20,123 nucleotides of DNA from Microcaldota archaeon (GTDB lineage: Archaea > Micrarchaeota > Micrarchaeia > Norongarragalinales > Norongarragalinaceae), in assembly GCA_016214445.1 (NCBI GenBank), contig JACROM010000022.1, forward strand, positions 1-20,123, given 5' to 3'. Both the position numbers and the translations under genes were made by a program. Positions 12,945-20,042 of the stretch are shown piece by piece; the first letter of the stretch is position 1; each line of letters starts with the position of its first letter. A model generated the notes under the pieces. It did no database searches. It was given only the letters and a program-made list of their open reading frames with translations, and was not told where the DNA came from.

Positions 12945-13847
12945 ATGGCTAATGCGATGGAACACGTAAAATGCAATTTGTGCGGGGCTGACGATTACCG
13001 GGTGGTTTACGCCGCAGTGGACAAGGTGTCCGCGAAAGGCGAAGGCGGGTATTCAGCTGCGAGCACCGAGCTTCTCACCGACCAGGTGGTGCAGTGCAAC
13101 AAATGCGGCCTCATCTACCTCGATCCGCGGCCCAAGAGCGAGAAAGTGGTTGATGATTATTCGAACGCAGTGGACGAGAAGTACGTTTCGCAGTCCAAGG
13201 GGCGGCTCAGGACTTTCGAGAAGTGCGCCGAATTCGTGGAAAAGTATTCGAAGAAAGGCAAGATTCTGGATGTCGGCGCAGCCGCGGGCTTCTTCGTCCA
13301 CACCGCACAGAAACGCGGATGGCAGGCTGAAGGAATAGAGCCGAGCAAGTGGATGGTGGAGTGGGGCAAAAACAATTTGAAGGCCAACCTGAGGGCCGGA
13401 ACTCTAGAGAAAGCCAAGTATCCGGCTGATTATTTTGACGTGGTCACCTACTGGGACGTGTTGGAGCACGTGCCCGACCCGATGGCGTCGCTGAAGGAAG
13501 CGAACCGGATATTGAAGAAGGGCGGTTTGGTGGTGGTAAACTACCCGGACATCGCGAGCAACCTCGCGAAAGCAGCTGGAAGGAAGTGGTGGTTTTTGCT
13601 GTCAGTTCACTTGTACTATTTCACTCCAGACAGCATAAGCAAGATGCTTGAGGCTGCGGGGTTCGAAGTGGTCAAGACCAAGAGGCACTGGCAGAAACTC
13701 AGCCTTGGTTATTTGGTGGAGCGCGTCAAGCCGTACAACAAGCTCCTTTACAAGGTTGCCGACAAGTTCGTCAAAGCACTTAACATCGGCGACAGGCAGA
13801 TTACCTACTACCTTTCCCAGCGTCTGGTGCTGGCGAGGAAGAAGTGA
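12945..13847 (+). CDS. Zinc-ribbon SAM-dependent methyltransferase (Methyltransf_23 type)
   Basis: A 300-residue protein. An N-terminal zinc ribbon uses C-x-x-C at 10-13 (VKCNLCGADDY) and C-x-x-C at 51-54 (VQCNKCGLIYLDPRP). The class I methyltransferase domain follows: ILDVGAAAGFF (107-117), AEGIEPSKWM, DYFDVVTYWDVLEHVPDP, ANRILKKGGLVVVNYPD, then HLYYFTPDSISKMLEAAGF. This architecture is common in sugar and lipid methyltransferases of surface-polysaccharide loci. AGGGGGA lies 8 bases before ATG 12945, and a TATA-like ATTTTAAAAA is at 12895-12904. The sigma-like gene begins 4 bases after its stop, so both may share one message. Confidence 0.88.
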   Translation: MANAMEHVKCNLCGADDYRVVYAAVDKVSAKGEGGYSAASTELLTDQVVQCNKCGLIYLDPRPKSEKVVDDYSNAVDEKYVSQSKGRLRTFEKCAEFVEKYSKKGKILDVGAAAGFFVHTAQKRGWQAEGIEPSKWMVEWGKNNLKANLRAGTLEKAKYPADYFDVVTYWDVLEHVPDPMASLKEANRILKKGGLVVVNYPDIASNLAKAAGRKWWFLLSVHLYYFTPDSISKMLEAAGFEVVKTKRHWQKLSLGYLVERVKPYNKLLYKVADKFVKALNIGDRQITYYLSQRLVLARKK

Positions 13848-14075
13848 CCGCATGACTGAGCCGGAAAAACTTGCCGGGAGAATGAAAATCGCTGGCCCTC
13901 ATCATAATTTGGTTTTGAAAGCCAAGGCGGGCGACGCGGAAGCTATTGCAAAGCTGGTGAAGATTTACAAACCTTACGCGTACCAAATATCGAGAAAATT
14001 TTTTATCCCTGGCATGGATCGTGAGGATTTGCTTCAGGAGGCCTTTTCTGCCATAGTGCTTGCAATAAAAAAATA

Positions 14076-14083
14076 CAATCCTG
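14076..14083. repeat. 8-bp target-site duplication, left copy
   Basis: CAATCCTG, identical to 14204-14211, directly flanks the inserted element. Confidence 0.85.
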
Positions 14084-14203
14084 GTATCCGGTTAGTTTTG
14101 TAGGCATTTTCAGAGGGAAATGTACTTTTTTGTGCATTGCTCTATTTTTTGCCTTTTTACGAGGTAAATTTGACATTTTTTGCCTAGAAAACTAACCCCT
14201 TAC
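14084..14203. mobile_element. 120-bp MITE-like element with 23-bp imperfect terminal inverted repeats
   Basis: The left end GTATCCGGTTAGTTTTGTAG continuing to GCA (14084-14106) and the reverse complement of the right end (14181-14203, beginning GTAAGGGGTTAGTTTTCTAG) match at 19 of 23 positions, with the inner 17 bases differing only once. Both sides carry the direct repeat CAATCCTG. The interior is T-rich, has no open frame of note and repeats ATTTTTTGCCT twice. It is too short to encode a transposase and must have been moved in trans. An 8-bp duplication and a terminal GTA(A) recall the IS66 family, but that assignment is only a suggestion. It disrupts a sigma-like gene. Confidence 0.85.
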
Positions 14204-14211
14204 CAATCCTG
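14204..14211. repeat. 8-bp target-site duplication, right copy
   Basis: CAATCCTG, the partner of 14076-14083. Keeping one copy restores the codons AAT CCT G of the interrupted gene. Confidence 0.85.
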
Positions 14212-14679
14212 AAATAACTGCCGCTGTGCGTGAGCGTGTTGAACTTAAGGACGATGAATTCGGCGCGTTTGTGTCTATAAAGATACGTAATAGCTTACTC
14301 GATTTAGCCAGAAAATACACGGCTAAAGAGCGAAAACCTCCAAAAAAGCCGATTTCCCTTGACGACGAGGCGCAAAAACCCTTTACGATGAAGCTCAGAA
14401 GCAATATCGGTCTGCCGGAAAAGGAAGTCTTGAGCAAGATTGGCGTTAAAAGAATCGTGGAATTAGCCGAAGGGCATCTGTCTCCTCTTGAAATGGTGGC
14501 GTTTAGGGCAATTCAAGAGCAAGGAGGTCCGCGTCTCAAAAGTAAAGAAATATCTCCGGAGTTGGTTGCCGAAGCGGAAAGGCTTGGAATGAGTCATTCC
14601 AGCAAGAATTGGGATAATTTAGCTTTTCGAACAAGAAAGAAATTAAAACCGCATCTTAAAGAGCTTCTTTAGGCCGTTA

Positions 14680-14687
14680 TTTTTTTT
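14680..14687 (+). terminator. T8 run after the sigma-like gene
   Basis: Eight T residues follow the stop by a few bases, a likely archaeal terminator for the methyltransferase/sigma-like transcript. Confidence 0.45.
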
Positions 14688-14728
14688 GCCTTCAATGACA
14701 TTGCTTGGCAATACTTTTCTTCTGAAGC

Positions 14729-14743
14729 AAAAAAGTAATATAG
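14729..14743 (+). promoter_or_regulatory. TATA-like box for the FAD oxidoreductase
   Basis: The AT-rich AAAAAAGTAATATAG ends about 30 bases before ATG 14774, so the message probably has little or no leader. Confidence 0.4.
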
Positions 14744-14773
14744 AGCAGGAAACAACCAGAAGGGTAGAGTTCA

Positions 14774-16144
14774 ATGCGAATCGTTGTTTTGGGTGCTGGG
14801 ATTACGGGCCTGAGCGCAGCATGGAAGCTGGCTGAAGCTGGAAACGAAGTTACTGTCGTGGAGAAGAACAAGCAAGTGGGCGGGCTGTCCGCATCGTTCA
14901 AGTACAAGGATTACACGTTGGATTACGGCCCGCACAAGATCTACACTCAGATCATTCCGGTTCTTGACGAGATAAAGAAGCTGCTCGGGGAAGATTTGCT
15001 TGCGCACCCAAAAAAGTGTTCCGTTCGGTTGAAGGGCAAGAACTTGGATTATCCGGTACGGGTGGGGCAGGTTCTGACGAAGTTGAGCCCGTCCGTGACG
15101 ATTCCGTGCGGTTTCAGTTTCCTTTCTTCGCTGGTTTCGAAAAAACCCGACGCAAGCTACGAGGATTACATAAAAAACCGGTTCGGCGCAGCTACATACG
15201 AGCTGGTTTTCAGGGATTTGGCGGAAAAGGTGTGGGGCAACCCGAAAGAACTGGACGCGGCGCTCGCCAAAGCGAGGCTGAGCGCGCCTGGCATGATGGA
15301 ACTCTTGAAGCGTTCCTTGCTGGGCGACAAGGGAAAAGAGGAGATACACGCGAAAACTTTCTACTATCCGAAAAAAGGGATGCAGCAGCTGGGCGACAAA
15401 ATGAAGGAAAAAATAGAAAACAGCAAGGGAAGGGTCCTTTTTGACTTGAAGCCGACCAAGCTGGAAACGAAGGAGAACAGGATAACCGAAGTCAAGTTTT
15501 CCTACGGCGCGCTGCCAACGGACTACGTGGTTTCGACAATTTCCCTTGAGGAAGTGCCTTCGCTTTTGGGGCTGGAGAGGGCGGTTCCGGCGGCTTCACA
15601 GTTGACGTACCGTTCTCTTATACTGCTTTATGTGGTGGTGAAGCGTCCGCGGATTTTCGAGGAGAGTTTCATCTTCTACCCGGAAAAGGAGTTCCTGTTC
15701 AACAGGCTGTCGGAACAGAAGGCGTTCAGCGAGGAAACAATCCCGAAGGACAAGACGGTCTTGTGCGCCGAAATAACCTGTTCTCCTGAAGACGCGCTTT
15801 TCCACATGAACGATGCCGACCTGTTCGAGCGCGCCTTGCTGGGGATGAACAAGGCCTTTGGCTTGAAGCGCGAGGAAGTGGAGGAGTATTTCACTCGGCG
15901 CTCTGAGTCGGTTTACCCTGTTTACTCGAAAGGCTTTTAAGCGTACTTGGTAACTGTCATGCGCGAAACCGACAAGATAGGAAACTTCATTACCTTGGGG
16001 AGGAGGGGCTTGTTCAACTACAACAACATAGACCACTGCATGGACATGGGCTTCAAGGCTGCCGAGCACGTGAACGTACAAGGCTCATTGGAAGCGTGGA
16101 AGCTCGCGAGGGCCGGGTTTTCCAATTACGTGATAATAGATTGA
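14774..16144 (+). pseudogene. UDP-galactopyranose-mutase-like FAD oxidoreductase interrupted by one in-frame stop
   Basis: The N-terminus MRIVVLGAGITGLSAAWKLA with VVEKNKQVGGLSASF is a dinucleotide-binding fold for FAD. DYGPHKIYT, YEDYIKNRFG and VWGNPKELDA follow the amine-oxidase / UDP-galactopyranose-mutase-like pattern of surface-glycan loci. The frame stops with TAA at 15938-15940 after VYPVYSKGF. The same frame then continues with AYLVTVMRETDKIGNFITLG and RRGLFNYNNIDHCMDMG, followed by FKAAEHV, and ends at 16144. That second part is the conserved C-terminal FAD-binding block, so the whole is one 456-codon gene with a nonsense codon, probably from AAA or GAA. The 388-residue product lacks part of its cofactor site; restart at TTG 15947 or ATG 15959 would make a separate tail. 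A recent mutation or a base-calling error is possible. Confidence 0.8.
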
Positions 16145-16218
16145 TTGCGACGTTTTGGGAAGAACGCGAACTTCCGGTAGTTGTCCGCGAAATTTAGATT
16201 GAATCGGTTGGTATTGGC

Positions 16219-17745
16219 ATGAAAGTTGTTTTGGTTAATCCGCCCATGGTGTTCCAGAAAGGCGACTTCTTTTCTTCAGGTATCCCTTACTTTCCAATTG
16301 GTTTGGCCTATGTTGCCGCTTACCTGCGGGAGAAAGGCCATTCAGTGAAAGTAATAGACGCTTTCGGTGAGTCCCCCTCTACCATAAACCATTCCGGGAA
16401 CTTCGGCGTGCAGGGGTTGCGAGTTGAGGATGTTTTGGCGAGGATTGACGAGGAAGCTGACGCGGTTTTCATTTACTGTTCCCTTGTCACCACCCACAGC
16501 GTCGCAACTGAAATCGCGGAAAAAGTCAGGAAGGTTTTTCCGAGGATTCCTGTTGTATTCCTGGAAAACACCCAGCAGGTGTTCGCCTACTCGCTGAAGG
16601 TGATGTACCCGGAACTCCTGAAGTCCGGCGACTACGTCATTGTCGGCGAGCCAGAGGAAAGGGCGGACAGGTTGCTGGAAGTTTTCAGCGGAAAGCTGGC
16701 AAAAGAGGACATTGACGGCTTGGCTTACCTCGATGATGGTTCGCCGTTCCTTCAGCCGAAAACCAAATACTTCTCGACTGAAGAGCTTGACGCCCTTCCT
16801 TTCCCTGCTTTTGACCTGTTTCCCTTGCAGAACTACTGGAACATCGGTTATTCCCACGGGCCTTATTCGGGAAAATACCTCCCGATTATGACTTCGCGCG
16901 GCTGCCCTTTCGCGTGCGAGTTCTGCGTGATCAATTCCTCCAACGAAAGGAAGTGGCGCTACCGGTCCGCAAAGAGCGTGGTGGACGAGATGGAGCACTT
17001 CGGCAAGGCTTTCGGCGTTTTCGATTTCCACGTCGAGGACCTGAACCCGACGGTTTCCAAGGAACGGATTGTCGGGATGTGCAAGGACATCCTTTCGAGG
17101 GGAATGAAGGTCACTTGGAAGCTTGTCTCGGGCACAAAAGTCGAGACTTTCAACGCGGAAACCTTGGAGTGGATGAAGAAAGCGGGATGCGTTTACGTTT
17201 CCATTTCCCCTGAGTCCGGTTCCCCGCGGGTGTTGGAACTGATGAAGAAGCCGTTTGACCACGTCCATGGGAAAGCGATGATAAAAAAGATGGACGCGCT
17301 CGGCATCTACTCGCAGGCGTGTTTTGTTCTTGGTTTTCCCGGCGAGACAGCTGACGATTTGAAACAAACGGAAGCTTACGTGAAGGAGCTGGTGAAGAAC
17401 GGGTTGGACGAGGCAGCGTTTTTCATGATGACGCCCATTCCGGGTTCCGCGGTCTACGCTAAAGAAAAACCTCCGGTTGAGCGGTTGGAGCAGTTGAATT
17501 TCTCCCCTGAATGGCGGCCCGATTACAAAAAGCTGCACAATTTCCGGATGAAGCTTTACGGAAAGTTTGCCATGTGGAAAGCGCGTTACCGACCGTTGAA
17601 GTTCATGAGGAACGCCGCCAATCTCGTCTCGCGCAGGTTTGACATCAAAGCCGAAATGACGCTTTGGAGGATGGCTAAAACTCACTTGTTGTACGGTCGG
17701 TCTAAGAAGGAAGGGGGTGCTTCCCAGGGTAGCGGGGGAACCTAG
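16219..17745 (+). CDS. B12-binding-domain radical SAM enzyme
   Basis: A 508-residue protein. The N-terminal cobalamin-binding-like domain (about 1-170) has KVVLVNPP, FPIGLAYVAAYLREKGHSVK and IVGEPEERA. The radical SAM domain carries TSRGCPFACEFC with Cys229, Cys233 and Cys236 for the 4Fe-4S cluster, then VDEMEHF, VSISPESGSPRVLELMKK and CFVLGFPGET. This is the BchE/P-methylase-like group that methylates or rearranges unactivated carbons; its product here is unknown, but neighbours suggest glycan or lipid modification. A weakly charged C-terminal region follows. The last residues RSKKEGGASQGSGG do not look native: a second copy of the 3' end at 17763-17825 gives YGPKKE and a stop, so the end seems to have been altered by recombination. 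Confidence 0.88.
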   Translation: MKVVLVNPPMVFQKGDFFSSGIPYFPIGLAYVAAYLREKGHSVKVIDAFGESPSTINHSGNFGVQGLRVEDVLARIDEEADAVFIYCSLVTTHSVATEIAEKVRKVFPRIPVVFLENTQQVFAYSLKVMYPELLKSGDYVIVGEPEERADRLLEVFSGKLAKEDIDGLAYLDDGSPFLQPKTKYFSTEELDALPFPAFDLFPLQNYWNIGYSHGPYSGKYLPIMTSRGCPFACEFCVINSSNERKWRYRSAKSVVDEMEHFGKAFGVFDFHVEDLNPTVSKERIVGMCKDILSRGMKVTWKLVSGTKVETFNAETLEWMKKAGCVYVSISPESGSPRVLELMKKPFDHVHGKAMIKKMDALGIYSQACFVLGFPGETADDLKQTEAYVKELVKNGLDEAAFFMMTPIPGSAVYAKEKPPVERLEQLNFSPEWRPDYKKLHNFRMKLYGKFAMWKARYRPLKFMRNAANLVSRRFDIKAEMTLWRMAKTHLLYGRSKKEGGASQGSGGT

Positions 17746-17753
17746 GTTCCCCC
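17734..17753. repeat. Perfect 20-bp palindrome
   Basis: GGGGGAACCTAGGTTCCCCC is self-complementary over its full length and supplies the TAG stop of the radical SAM gene. It lies in the 50-odd bases between the two copies of that gene's 3' end. A hairpin with a CTAG loop or a protein-binding site are both possible. Confidence 0.9.
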
Positions 17754-17762
17754 AAGACGCTG

Positions 17763-17825
17763 GCGGAGATGACGTTGTGGAGGATGGCGAAAACTCATTT
17801 GTTGTACGGCCCCAAGAAAGAATAG
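17763..17825 (+). pseudogene. Displaced second copy of the radical SAM 3' end
   Basis: This stretch encodes AEMTLWRMAKTHLLYGPKKE and TAG. The in-gene copy at 17650-17712 encodes AEMTLWRMAKTHLLYGRSKK. The first 16 residues are identical, while the DNA differs at several synonymous positions (for example GCC/GCG, GAA/GAG, CTT/TTG, GCT/GCG, CAC/CAT, GGT/GGC). The two copies are 113 bases apart and in different frames. Synonymous-only divergence points to an allele or paralog maintained by selection elsewhere before it arrived here, not to a simple local duplication. Confidence 0.75.
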
Positions 17826-17832
17826 GCCGAAA

Positions 17833-17843
17833 ACTATTTATAT
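17833..17843 (+). promoter_or_regulatory. TATA box of the DUF4258/YgiT-AbrB-like pair
   Basis: ACTATTTATAT lies about 40 bases before TTG 17882. Just after it the pentamer GTATT occurs three times at exact 10-base spacing (17846, 17856, 17866), around the expected start site, as for a repressor contacting one face of the helix. Confidence 0.5.
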
Positions 17844-17881
17844 ACGTATTCGTAAGTATTGATTAGTATTGGTGTGTTTGC

Positions 17882-18121
17882 TTGAAGAAGTACGCGAAAG
17901 AATTCCTCTTTTCGAAGCATTACGAGGAGGACAAGGACATAGACGTTGACCTTGCAATAGACTGCGTCCATACGGGCAAAAAAAGCCTTGATGAGGAACC
18001 GAACAAGTTCAAGTCAAAGAAAAAATACAGGAAAGGCGAACTCATCATTGTTTACCGGGAATATGAGGATTATTTTTTTGTGATAACCGCGTTTTGGAAC
18101 GTTAGGGGGTGGAAGGCATGA
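17882..18121 (+). CDS. DUF4258-like small toxin candidate
   Basis: A 79-residue protein: FLFSKHYEEDKDIDVDLAIDCVHTG, then KFKSKKKYRKGELIIVYREYEDYFFVITAFWN. An early S-K-H-Y-E helix, a charged loop with basic residues, and a closing strand V-I-T-A/V-F-W is the DUF4258 pattern, a RelE-like fold often found in toxin-antitoxin pairs. The start is a TTG; no in-frame ATG or GTG precedes it near the promoter. Its TGA overlaps the ATG of the next gene (ATGA), and that gene looks like an antitoxin, so the order is toxin first. Activity is inferred from family and context. Confidence 0.6.
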   Translation: MKKYAKEFLFSKHYEEDKDIDVDLAIDCVHTGKKSLDEEPNKFKSKKKYRKGELIIVYREYEDYFFVITAFWNVRGWKA

Positions 18122-18435
18122 AGTTTGAAGGCAAGACCTGCGGGGTGTGCAACAAGGGAACGCTGAAGGCGTTCAAGGACGAGATAGCCGAAGGCGTGTA
18201 CGTTGACGGTTACAAGGACGAGTACGGCCATGTCGCATATTCCAAGGAAGTGATGGCTATGGTGGAGAAAATCTACCGCAACACCGCCGAGGAACGGAGC
18301 CTTGTGCGCGTTGGCTCTTCCGTTGCGGTGCCTATTCCCGCATCCATAGTGAGGCTGCTCGCATTGAAGCCGAAGGAAAAGGTTTACGTCACAACACAGG
18401 ACAACCGGATAATCATCAGGCCGAGTCCTTTCTAA
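18118..18435 (+). CDS. YgiT-like zinc-finger / AbrB-like antitoxin candidate
   Basis: A 105-residue protein. The N-terminus MKFEGKTCGVCNKGTLKAF carries a C-x-x-C (Cys8, Cys11) as in YgiT-type antitoxin zinc fingers, but no second C-x-x-C is present, which is unusual. The C-terminus RVGSSVAVPIPASIVRLLALK followed by KEKVYVTTQDNRIIIRPS is a swapped-hairpin AbrB-like DNA-binding domain. ATG 18118 overlaps the toxin stop and is preceded by a GGAAGG; a GTG at 18109 is also in frame. It likely binds and neutralises the DUF4258-like protein and represses the operon. Its stop overlaps the stop of the convergent membrane gene by two bases. Confidence 0.65.
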   Translation: MKFEGKTCGVCNKGTLKAFKDEIAEGVYVDGYKDEYGHVAYSKEVMAMVEKIYRNTAEERSLVRVGSSVAVPIPASIVRLLALKPKEKVYVTTQDNRIIIRPSPF

Positions 18436-19934
18436 GTCACTTCAAAAACCAAAACATCGTCCAAGTGAACTGGTTCGCCTATTTGGCTGAACTTTTCTTT
18501 TGCCAGCTCGAACGTTTCCGGATAGAGCCAGCCGTCCTGGGCGTGGTGCTTGTCGAGTTTTTCCTGCCAGAATTTCCTGTTGATTAGGACGTGTGTGATG
18601 TTGTTTTGCTTGAGCTGTTCCAGTGTCGGGTTTGCGAACAATGCGTTGGATGCCGGCTGGCGCGCAAGTGTTTTGTTTGATGGGCAGACTATGTAGCCGA
18701 GAGTGGTGGAGAATACTTTCGCTTTTGTCATCAATGGCAGGAGGTAGCTTGTTTCTATGTCGCCCAACACTATCGCGTTCGGTCTGTCCTGAAAGTAGGA
18801 AATAGCCTGTTTTCCGAGGAAATCATGGCCCGTTGTGGGTGGGTTCATGTAGAGCGAGGAGAGGAATATTGCTGATGGGAGGAGGATTAGGATTCCCAAG
18901 GCGAATGCGGGTTTGCCCCACTTCCTCCGCGCCTCGACTATTCCGATTCCCGCCAGGAGGGCAAACGGAGCGGTGTGCCAGAACCATTGCTCGACGAATA
19001 TTCCAGGAGTGATGAATTTTGCGACTATTCCCGCGAGGGGGGTGGCGAGGAAGACAATTGAAAGCGCCAAGTTTGAAGCGAGGAATATTTTTTCCTCTTT
19101 TGCTTTCCAGAGTTTTAGCGCGATTACGCTTGCGCATAGGAGGGTTATTGTTTTGGCGATGATTAGCTTTCCGTAAAAGACTTTTCCCAAGTTCGGGAGC
19201 CACACCCCAAAAAACTCAAGCCCCCATCTGGAGTAATCGGAGTAAACCGGGTGCGGAATTCCCCCGAGGGCGGATGTGATTGACGGAAGGGTGAACGGCA
19301 GGGATAGTATAAAGCCTGCGGTGCCTGCGATTGCCGCCCGGACGAAAACTTCATTTGTGTTTTTGTTTTTGGTCGCCAACAGACCGATGAAAAACGCGAA
19401 CAGCGAAAACGCGAAAAACAAGGCCATCAGGACATGGAAGGAAAGCATCAGCGCGAACAATGCCGCTGTTGCGGCGGTGTACTTGCCGGAGTTTTCGCGG
19501 AACGACTTGAAGAAACAGTAGAGGCCGAGCGGGATGAGGATGAACAGGACGACGTGCCGCGGAAGCGGAAGGGAGAATAGCGCCCATTCGTCAACCAGTA
19601 GGAAGGAAAGGAAAGCTGTGAGCGAGGCAATTGTTTTGCTTCCTGTGAGGTAGTGGGTAAACAAAAACCAGGAGGCGAAGCCTGCCAGGATGATGAGGAT
19701 GGTAAGGATGTTCCAGAGTGTTTCGCTGCCGCCAAGCGGCGAGAGCAGGGAATACCAGAGCGATTTGTTGCACTCGCTTGAAGGCTCGTCGGCGAACCAC
19801 AGGTTGTCAGAAGGGTTGTTGATGTAGCCGAGTGCGTAGAAGTTGCCGCTCCCCCTCGCGAACGCGGCTGTGGGGAGCAAGGCGTAGGCGCCTAAGAGCA
19901 GGATGATGAATATCGCGGGCCACTTCAGTTGCAT
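18432..19934 (-). CDS. Multi-pass membrane protein, GT-C glycosyltransferase-like
   Basis: A 500-residue integral membrane protein with roughly ten hydrophobic helices (WPAIFIILLLGAYALLP, ILTILIILAGFASWFLF, HVVLFILIPLGLYCFF, MLSFHVLMALFFAFSLFAFFIG, GILILLPSAIFLSSL). A first extracellular loop holds GYINNPSDNLWFADEPSSE. The C-terminal part is soluble: AIVLGDIETSYLLPLMTKAKV, LEQLKQNNITHVLINRKFW. Long N-terminal helices plus an outer C-terminal domain with a D-x-E-T-S-Y-L-L-P motif resemble GT-C enzymes that use polyprenyl-phosphate sugars, but no catalytic motif is certain. I chose ATG 19934 because the in-frame extension upstream is not membrane-like and GGTTTATTTATTTG (19951-19964) is a TATA box 17-30 bases upstream on this strand. 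Confidence 0.7.
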   Translation of the reverse strand: MQLKWPAIFIILLLGAYALLPTAAFARGSGNFYALGYINNPSDNLWFADEPSSECNKSLWYSLLSPLGGSETLWNILTILIILAGFASWFLFTHYLTGSKTIASLTAFLSFLLVDEWALFSLPLPRHVVLFILIPLGLYCFFKSFRENSGKYTAATAALFALMLSFHVLMALFFAFSLFAFFIGLLATKNKNTNEVFVRAAIAGTAGFILSLPFTLPSITSALGGIPHPVYSDYSRWGLEFFGVWLPNLGKVFYGKLIIAKTITLLCASVIALKLWKAKEEKIFLASNLALSIVFLATPLAGIVAKFITPGIFVEQWFWHTAPFALLAGIGIVEARRKWGKPAFALGILILLPSAIFLSSLYMNPPTTGHDFLGKQAISYFQDRPNAIVLGDIETSYLLPLMTKAKVFSTTLGYIVCPSNKTLARQPASNALFANPTLEQLKQNNITHVLINRKFWQEKLDKHHAQDGWLYPETFELAKEKFSQIGEPVHLDDVLVFEVT

Positions 19935-20042
19935 GGAATAATGTGCGGTTGGTTTATTTATTTGGCTTTCTTCTGGCGTGTTAGTAACTGTTAAAAAATA
20001 ACTTATCCAAACATTAATAAAGTCACCACCCCTACTTTTCAA

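Larger units (their letters stand above)
13852..14672 (+). pseudogene. Sigma-70-family transcription factor gene split by a MITE-like insertion
   Basis: Two frames are pieces of one gene. The first (13852-14103) reads VLKAKAGDAEAIAKLVKIYK, then ISRKFFIPGMDREDLLQEAF, then AIKKYNP, which is sigma region 2 in the style of SigH. The second (from 14211) has DEFGAFVSIKIRNSLLDLAR and KKPISLDDEA, the rest of region 2 and the linker, then LSPLEMVAF and LGMSHSSKNWDNLAFRTRKK, a region 4-like helix-turn-helix. Deleting 14084-14211 (120-bp element plus one 8-bp repeat) joins them in frame as NPEITAAVRERVEL and gives 230 residues. Sigma factors are bacterial; archaea use TBP/TFB, so transfer from bacteria or a mobile element is likely. 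As it stands, the first piece stops at TAG 14101-14103 after 83 residues, and the second has only a GTG start (14226). Confidence 0.85.

Noticed and set aside
14084..14203. Archaeal intron (bulge-helix-bulge) as the explanation for the split sigma-like gene
   Set aside because: The exact 8-bp flanking duplication and transposon-like inverted ends fit transposition better, and such introns are rare in protein genes. RNA processing is not fully excluded.
15938..15940. Recoded stop (selenocysteine or pyrrolysine) in the FAD oxidoreductase
   Set aside because: The codon is TAA, which neither system uses, and no aligned special residue is expected at this surface position.
16342..17685. A 447-residue minus-strand open frame opposite the radical SAM gene
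   Set aside because: It has no recognisable domain, is rich in His/Arg as expected for an antisense shadow, and the plus-strand frame carries all radical SAM motifs.
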